Shown piece after piece: positions 5,219-8,366 of a DNA stretch of 8,366 bases (positions within the stretch are counted from its first letter, which is position 1; the number at the start of each line of letters is the position of its first letter). The position numbers and the translations under genes are program-made. The stretch comes from an uncultured Synergistia bacterium (GTDB lineage: Bacteria; Eremiobacterota; SpSt-956; JAKJGF01). The notes beneath the pieces were generated by a model. It was not told the DNA's origin and did not search any database. It worked only from the letters and a program-made list of their open reading frames with translations. The stretch is taken from NCBI GenBank assembly GCA_937888925.1, contig CALARM010000462.1:1-8366 (forward strand). The letters run 5' to 3'.

Positions 5219-7120
5219 ATGTCAAAAATGAAATACTTACTCGATCTTGAAGGAAATCTTTACCTTTTTTTAGATACAGATATATTAAAGGAATATATTT
5301 TATCTGGAAAAAAAATAGAAGAAGAAATAAATTCTTCCACAGAAAAACCTTATTCTGATACATGTCTTATTATTTTTGATTCTGAAAATCTCTATGAAAT
5401 TCCTGAAAGTTTTGGGAAGAAACATATTCTGGGAGAGAGGAGATTATCAGAAACACTGAAGGAAATTTCTCATATATCTTTGCAGGATATAAAATCTGAA
5501 GAACTGGAATGTCTCTCACCTGCCATATATAAACTCTATGAAACAGAACTTCTTTTCCTCTGTGAACTTGAAGAAAATGAAGATGTAAAACTTTACGCCA
5601 TTTCTACAGTAAACAATACCCATACAAAACCTCAGACCAGACCTGCTGTACTGAAAAGTGCAACCAGTAATAAAGAACAGGTGGGAGAACTGAAAAAGTC
5701 CATATCTTCCGTTAAAGTTGATTCCTTTACTGGAAAAACTCAGGAAGAGCATAAGGATGACGCATTTTTCTTTAATATTAAAAATCTGGCAAAAGGAATG
5801 GCTTTTAATGGTTTTAAAGAGATAAAAGAGAAGGGTGCATTGTCGGAAAAATCTTCCCTGGGTGACAATAATACTGATATATCTCAAAGTGCAAGAGTCA
5901 ATGGCTCCATAGATGCCGGTGGAAAGGTTGCCAGTATTACTGAGATAGGGGAACAGGGATTAAATTCATTGACGAAAGGTGAAGGCAGTGGAGTAGTAGA
6001 AGGCGGTATGGAACATAAGGAAAGTCTGAAAAGTGGTAATACTGAAATTTCACACAGTGAAAAATCTGAAGGACTTCTGGATGGAAATGGTACCGCTGAA
6101 GTCTATATGAGTAATCTTAGCCTTAATTCTGAGTATGATGCTTCTTTAAAGAGTAATGGGACATATCATCAGGGCATAGAATATAAATCAAAAGACGATT
6201 CAGAAGAGGCTTTAAAAAATATTGACTTTAATATGAATTATACTTCAAATAGTGATGCAAAAGGGTTTATGGATGTCGGAGACAGAGGGATTTATGGGGA
6301 ACAATCAGGAGGGTTACAGGTAAAATCCAAAAGTTTAATAGAAGCTAAAAGCAGTGAAAAGACATCAGGCACAAACTGGACTGCAAAAACTGGATATAAT
6401 GATATGAATCTTGATGCAGATGTTAAGAATAAAGTTCAAATATCCGGTGGGGAGTTTGAATTAGGAACTAAATCTGAAGCCACTATATCTCTTACAAATG
6501 GTAGTCTTGATATTATAACAAAAAAACCTCATAGCGGTGATTTTACAAGGATAACCGATTTACCTGATATATTAGGAAATTTCAAAAATGATATGAATAT
6601 TGCAGATCATGGAGTTCATCTGGAACAGGGAATAAAAATAGAGATCCCTGCTGTGGTCACTAAAGCTTTATCCGGAGATAATGTAAGTGGAAAAGGTGAA
6701 CTTGGTGGAAGTATAGCTGAATTAGGTTATAAACTTGATATATCAAAAAAGGGTATTACTATTGGCGGCATAGCAAAGGCCGACTTAAATGCCGGGAAAG
6801 TCGAGGGAAATATAGAAGGTTATACTGAATCAGGATCAGGTCTCAGCCTCGGGGGCAGTAAATCACTGGGTGTGGGAGCAGGTGTAAGTGGTAATTTGAC
6901 ACTTGATAGAAGTGGTATTCAGGCTGAAGTGACAGATGGTCTGAAAGCCGGTATGGGAGTAAGCCTTTCACCGGGTATTAAGCTAAAATATGAAGATATA
7001 AAACGCCCTGAATTTATTATAGGAAATGTACTTTTAGGTCCTATTGGCGGTATTGCCGGACTTAAGCTCAGAGAAATTGGACCCGATTTTATTCTGGAGG
7101 GGCTTAAATTTATAGTATAA
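5219..7120 (+). CDS. Unknown long paralog with Gly/Ser-rich, beta-repeat-like C-terminal region
   Basis: ATG 5219 has GGAGG (5206-5210) 8 nt upstream. The product has 633 residues and no signal peptide. Residues 1-135 are the domain shared with the previous gene (YLLDLEGNLYLF, PYSDTCLIIFD, LSPAIYKLYETELLFLCE). The second shared motif is at about 180-200 (DDAFFFNIKNLAKGMAFNGF). Residues about 215-440 are rich in Ser, Gly, Asn, Lys and Glu in short alternating strands, suggesting repetitive beta structure. Residues about 440-633 are more hydrophobic and Gly-rich (GITIGGIAKADLNAGKVEG, GVGAGVSGNLTLDRSGIQA) and end with a hydrophobic GNVLLGPIGGIAGL segment. The pattern of shared N-terminus plus variable C-terminus recalls effector or polymorphic-toxin architectures, but no toxin motif or immunity gene is recognised. 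It lies 30 bp before the FHA gene, in an apparent operon. Confidence 0.85.
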   Translation: MSKMKYLLDLEGNLYLFLDTDILKEYILSGKKIEEEINSSTEKPYSDTCLIIFDSENLYEIPESFGKKHILGERRLSETLKEISHISLQDIKSEELECLSPAIYKLYETELLFLCELEENEDVKLYAISTVNNTHTKPQTRPAVLKSATSNKEQVGELKKSISSVKVDSFTGKTQEEHKDDAFFFNIKNLAKGMAFNGFKEIKEKGALSEKSSLGDNNTDISQSARVNGSIDAGGKVASITEIGEQGLNSLTKGEGSGVVEGGMEHKESLKSGNTEISHSEKSEGLLDGNGTAEVYMSNLSLNSEYDASLKSNGTYHQGIEYKSKDDSEEALKNIDFNMNYTSNSDAKGFMDVGDRGIYGEQSGGLQVKSKSLIEAKSSEKTSGTNWTAKTGYNDMNLDADVKNKVQISGGEFELGTKSEATISLTNGSLDIITKKPHSGDFTRITDLPDILGNFKNDMNIADHGVHLEQGIKIEIPAVVTKALSGDNVSGKGELGGSIAELGYKLDISKKGITIGGIAKADLNAGKVEGNIEGYTESGSGLSLGGSKSLGVGAGVSGNLTLDRSGIQAEVTDGLKAGMGVSLSPGIKLKYEDIKRPEFIIGNVLLGPIGGIAGLKLREIGPDFILEGLKFIV

Positions 7121-7150
7121 AATATACCCCCTGCTGAGGAGAATTTACCC

Positions 7151-7522
7151 GTGTCAAAAGAAGAAAAGGAATTTAACAGATTCTTATCCAGATTAACCGG
7201 ATCTAAAACCTGTGAAAAAGTGGAGAGAATATCTCAAAATAAATCAAATTCACCTGAAGGAAAAAGTGAATATACCACTCATTTACTGCCTCAGGGAATA
7301 GAATTTTCTTCTGGAGAAGAGGCATTTATAGATACAGGTTATATGCTGAAAATTATGTCAGGCCCTGAAAATGGAAAAAAAATTATTTTAGACAGGCCTT
7401 TAATGCCTGTAGGCAAATATACAGGCACAGAAAGAAAAGGCTGGATTTTACTGAATTCTTCATGCATATCACCGGATCAGGCCACACTCAAATGGATGAA
7501 CAGAGAAAAAAATATGGAATAA
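7151..7522 (+). CDS. FHA-domain protein, upstream part of a frame-split gene
   Basis: GTG 7151 has AGGAG (7137-7141) 9 nt upstream, 30 bp after the long paralog. The frame gives 123 residues. Residues 1-60 are charged and low in structure. From Tyr64 an FHA domain begins (LKIMSGPENGKKIILDRP...MPVGK), but it stops at TAA 7520-7522 before its second half. The missing strands (VNDRAI, LERGDVILAGNIRIIV) appear in the overlapping frame downstream. A -1 change at the A7 run (7506-7512) joins the two into one 338-residue protein (7151-8166) reading ...NREKKYGII. This first FHA domain lacks the usual phosphothreonine contacts: the GR arginine is Lys and SxxH is SPDQ, so it is probably structural or a degenerate binder. 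FHA domains normally bind phosphothreonine peptides. Confidence 0.75.
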   Translation: MSKEEKEFNRFLSRLTGSKTCEKVERISQNKSNSPEGKSEYTTHLLPQGIEFSSGEEAFIDTGYMLKIMSGPENGKKIILDRPLMPVGKYTGTERKGWILLNSSCISPDQATLKWMNREKNME

Positions 7523-8166
7523 TCCACAGCACATGCGCAATCATACCTACTTTTGTAAACGATAGAGCTATATCTTCATGGGAATTTACAATGCTGGAAA
7601 GGGGAGATGTTATTCTTGCCGGTAATATCAGAATAATAGTCTGTAAAATTCCTGGAGAAATAAAATCTTCTTTTAATAAATCTCCTGCAGTTTGTGAAGA
7701 AAATATTGAGTTCTTTGGAGGTAAACGTAATAGAACTTTTAGAGAAGAAGAAACAGGTTGTGCAGGTAAGATATCATTGATAAAATCTAAAAACTCCCTG
7801 TCAGGAAGAAACAATACAGATACCTGTGAAGCACCGTCAGAATCTTACCCTGTAATTAAGATTATAGAAGGTATGGATAAGGGAAAAATTTTTCATCTTC
7901 TTAAGAATGTGAATTTAATAGGGAGAAAAAGTAAACATTCTGATTTTATTACGGATATAGAACTTTCTAAAAAAGACAAAAGTATATCCCGTAATCATGG
8001 TCGTATAGTAAAGAAAAATAGTAAATATTATATAATAAATGAAAAAGAGAGTAATATAACTGTTTTGAATGGCTTACAGGTTACAGAGCCGGTCATGTTG
8101 AAAAATGGAGATAAAATTGAACTCGGTTTTGAGGCATCAATGATTTTCTATTTGCCATCACAGTGA
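7462..8166 (+). CDS. FHA-domain protein, downstream part of the frame-split gene with canonical second FHA
   Basis: The open frame starts with ATG 7462, but no ribosome binding site precedes it and its first 15 codons overlap the upstream frame without FHA-like sequence. Real translation most likely enters at about 7510 by a -1 frame change. Up to about residue 70 it supplies the second half of FHA1 (FVNDRAI, LERGDVILAGNIRIIVCK). A Ser/Lys/Glu-rich linker follows. Residues 129-234 are a complete FHA2 with the recognised residues in order: IGRK (GR), SRNH (SxxH), NGLQV (conserved Asn) and LKNGDKIELG. FHA2 should therefore be able to bind phosphothreonine. It is the last gene of the operon and likely cytoplasmic. 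An independent internal start cannot be excluded. Alternatives are a recent inactivating indel or a base-calling error in the A run. Confidence 0.75.
   Translation: MHITGSGHTQMDEQRKKYGIIHSTCAIIPTFVNDRAISSWEFTMLERGDVILAGNIRIIVCKIPGEIKSSFNKSPAVCEENIEFFGGKRNRTFREEETGCAGKISLIKSKNSLSGRNNTDTCEAPSESYPVIKIIEGMDKGKIFHLLKNVNLIGRKSKHSDFITDIELSKKDKSISRNHGRIVKKNSKYYIINEKESNITVLNGLQVTEPVMLKNGDKIELGFEASMIFYLPSQ
7506..7512 (+). other. Seven-A run at the frame change of the double-FHA gene
   Basis: In the upstream frame the codons are gaa-aaa-aat, so the slippage heptamer is A-AAA-AAT, where -1 re-pairing is possible for both tRNAs. One additional A would also restore a single 338-residue frame. No strong stimulatory hairpin or upstream internal ribosome binding site was seen, so programmed slippage is only one option. 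Confidence 0.6.
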
Positions 8167-8366
8167 AATTCCTGATAAATTTCAGCCTGCCCTGTGTAAT
8201 GAATTAATATACTTTCCCTTTCCATTAATCACTGTCCTCTTTCATTAACTCTTTAATTTCCTCTATCATAAGTCCTGTATATCCTGAGTTTGACAGAATA
8301 TTGTCAAAAACGAATAAAAAACCTCTAAAAAGCCTTATGTAATCATAGTGCTATTTTTTTAGCATC
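8167..8366. other. Non-coding right end
   Basis: Downstream of the operon is a weak stem, gaaatt / aatttc (8165-8183), without a T-run. No clear terminator and no plus-strand gene are seen. The only coding signal is the short minus-strand open frame described separately. Confidence 0.45.
8225..8350 (-). pseudogene. Possible C-terminal remnant of a minus-strand gene
   Basis: A 41-codon open frame on the minus strand ends in TAA at 8227-8225 and reads ...DYIRLFRGFLFVF...GLMIEEIKELMKEDSD, which looks like a natural helical, charged C-terminus. It is blocked upstream by an in-frame TAG at 8353-8351, next to a run of seven T (8354-8360), and has no start with a ribosome binding site. It may be the tail of a gene broken by an indel. 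Coding status is uncertain. Confidence 0.25.

Noticed and set aside
5516..5887. Minus-strand 123-codon open frame inside the long paralog
   Set aside because: It is antisense to the conserved N-terminal domain. The composition is rich in Phe/Ile/Cys as expected of a shadow frame.

Overview
The window is about 8.4 kb of AT-rich bacterial DNA. Ribosome binding sites are strong (AGGAGG-like), starts are ATG, GTG and TTG, and intergenic DNA carries many inverted and tandem repeats. A lipoprotein signal, FHA domains, an Rpn-family nuclease and interspersed GGATT-type repeats fit an uncultured bacterium from a repeat-rich, environmental lineage. I cannot name the phylum from sequence alone.

Layout. 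Positions 1-783 (minus strand) hold an Rpn/PD-(D/E)XK nuclease-like gene that runs off the left edge through an in-frame 12-bp repeat. Positions 784-1986 are a long non-coding stretch. It contains a palindromic interspersed repeat (966-1052), a minus-strand terminator-like hairpin (1215-1277), a 7-bp tandem array inside an inverted repeat (1482-1534), a GGATT-family inverted repeat (1571-1648), and a leader rich in A/T tracts with repeated attttcat / atgaaaat boxes. Positions 1987-4167 encode a large surface lipoprotein: two carboxypeptidase-regulatory-like domains flank an Ig-like domain, followed by seven propeller-like repeats. Positions 4168-4387 carry a second GGATT-family repeat block and a possible promoter/operator.

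Positions 4388-8166 look like one operon (gaps of 54 and 30 bp). The first two genes are tandem paralogs. They share an unfamiliar N-terminal domain of about 130 residues and a short 'DD..F..I+NL' motif. The first is short with an acidic, Thr/Ser-rich tail. The second is long, with a Gly/Ser-rich, beta-repeat-like C-terminal region. The third gene encodes a tandem-FHA protein whose first FHA domain is split by a -1 frame change at a run of seven A. Read through, it would be a single 338-residue protein.

Working idea (inference): the paralog pair and the double-FHA protein form a phosphothreonine-linked module, with the TQED-type acidic tail of the short paralog as a candidate FHA ligand and the long paralog as a possible effector or structural protein. 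I recognise no described system with this arrangement. The right end (8167-8366) holds only a short minus-strand open frame that may be the tail of a decayed gene.
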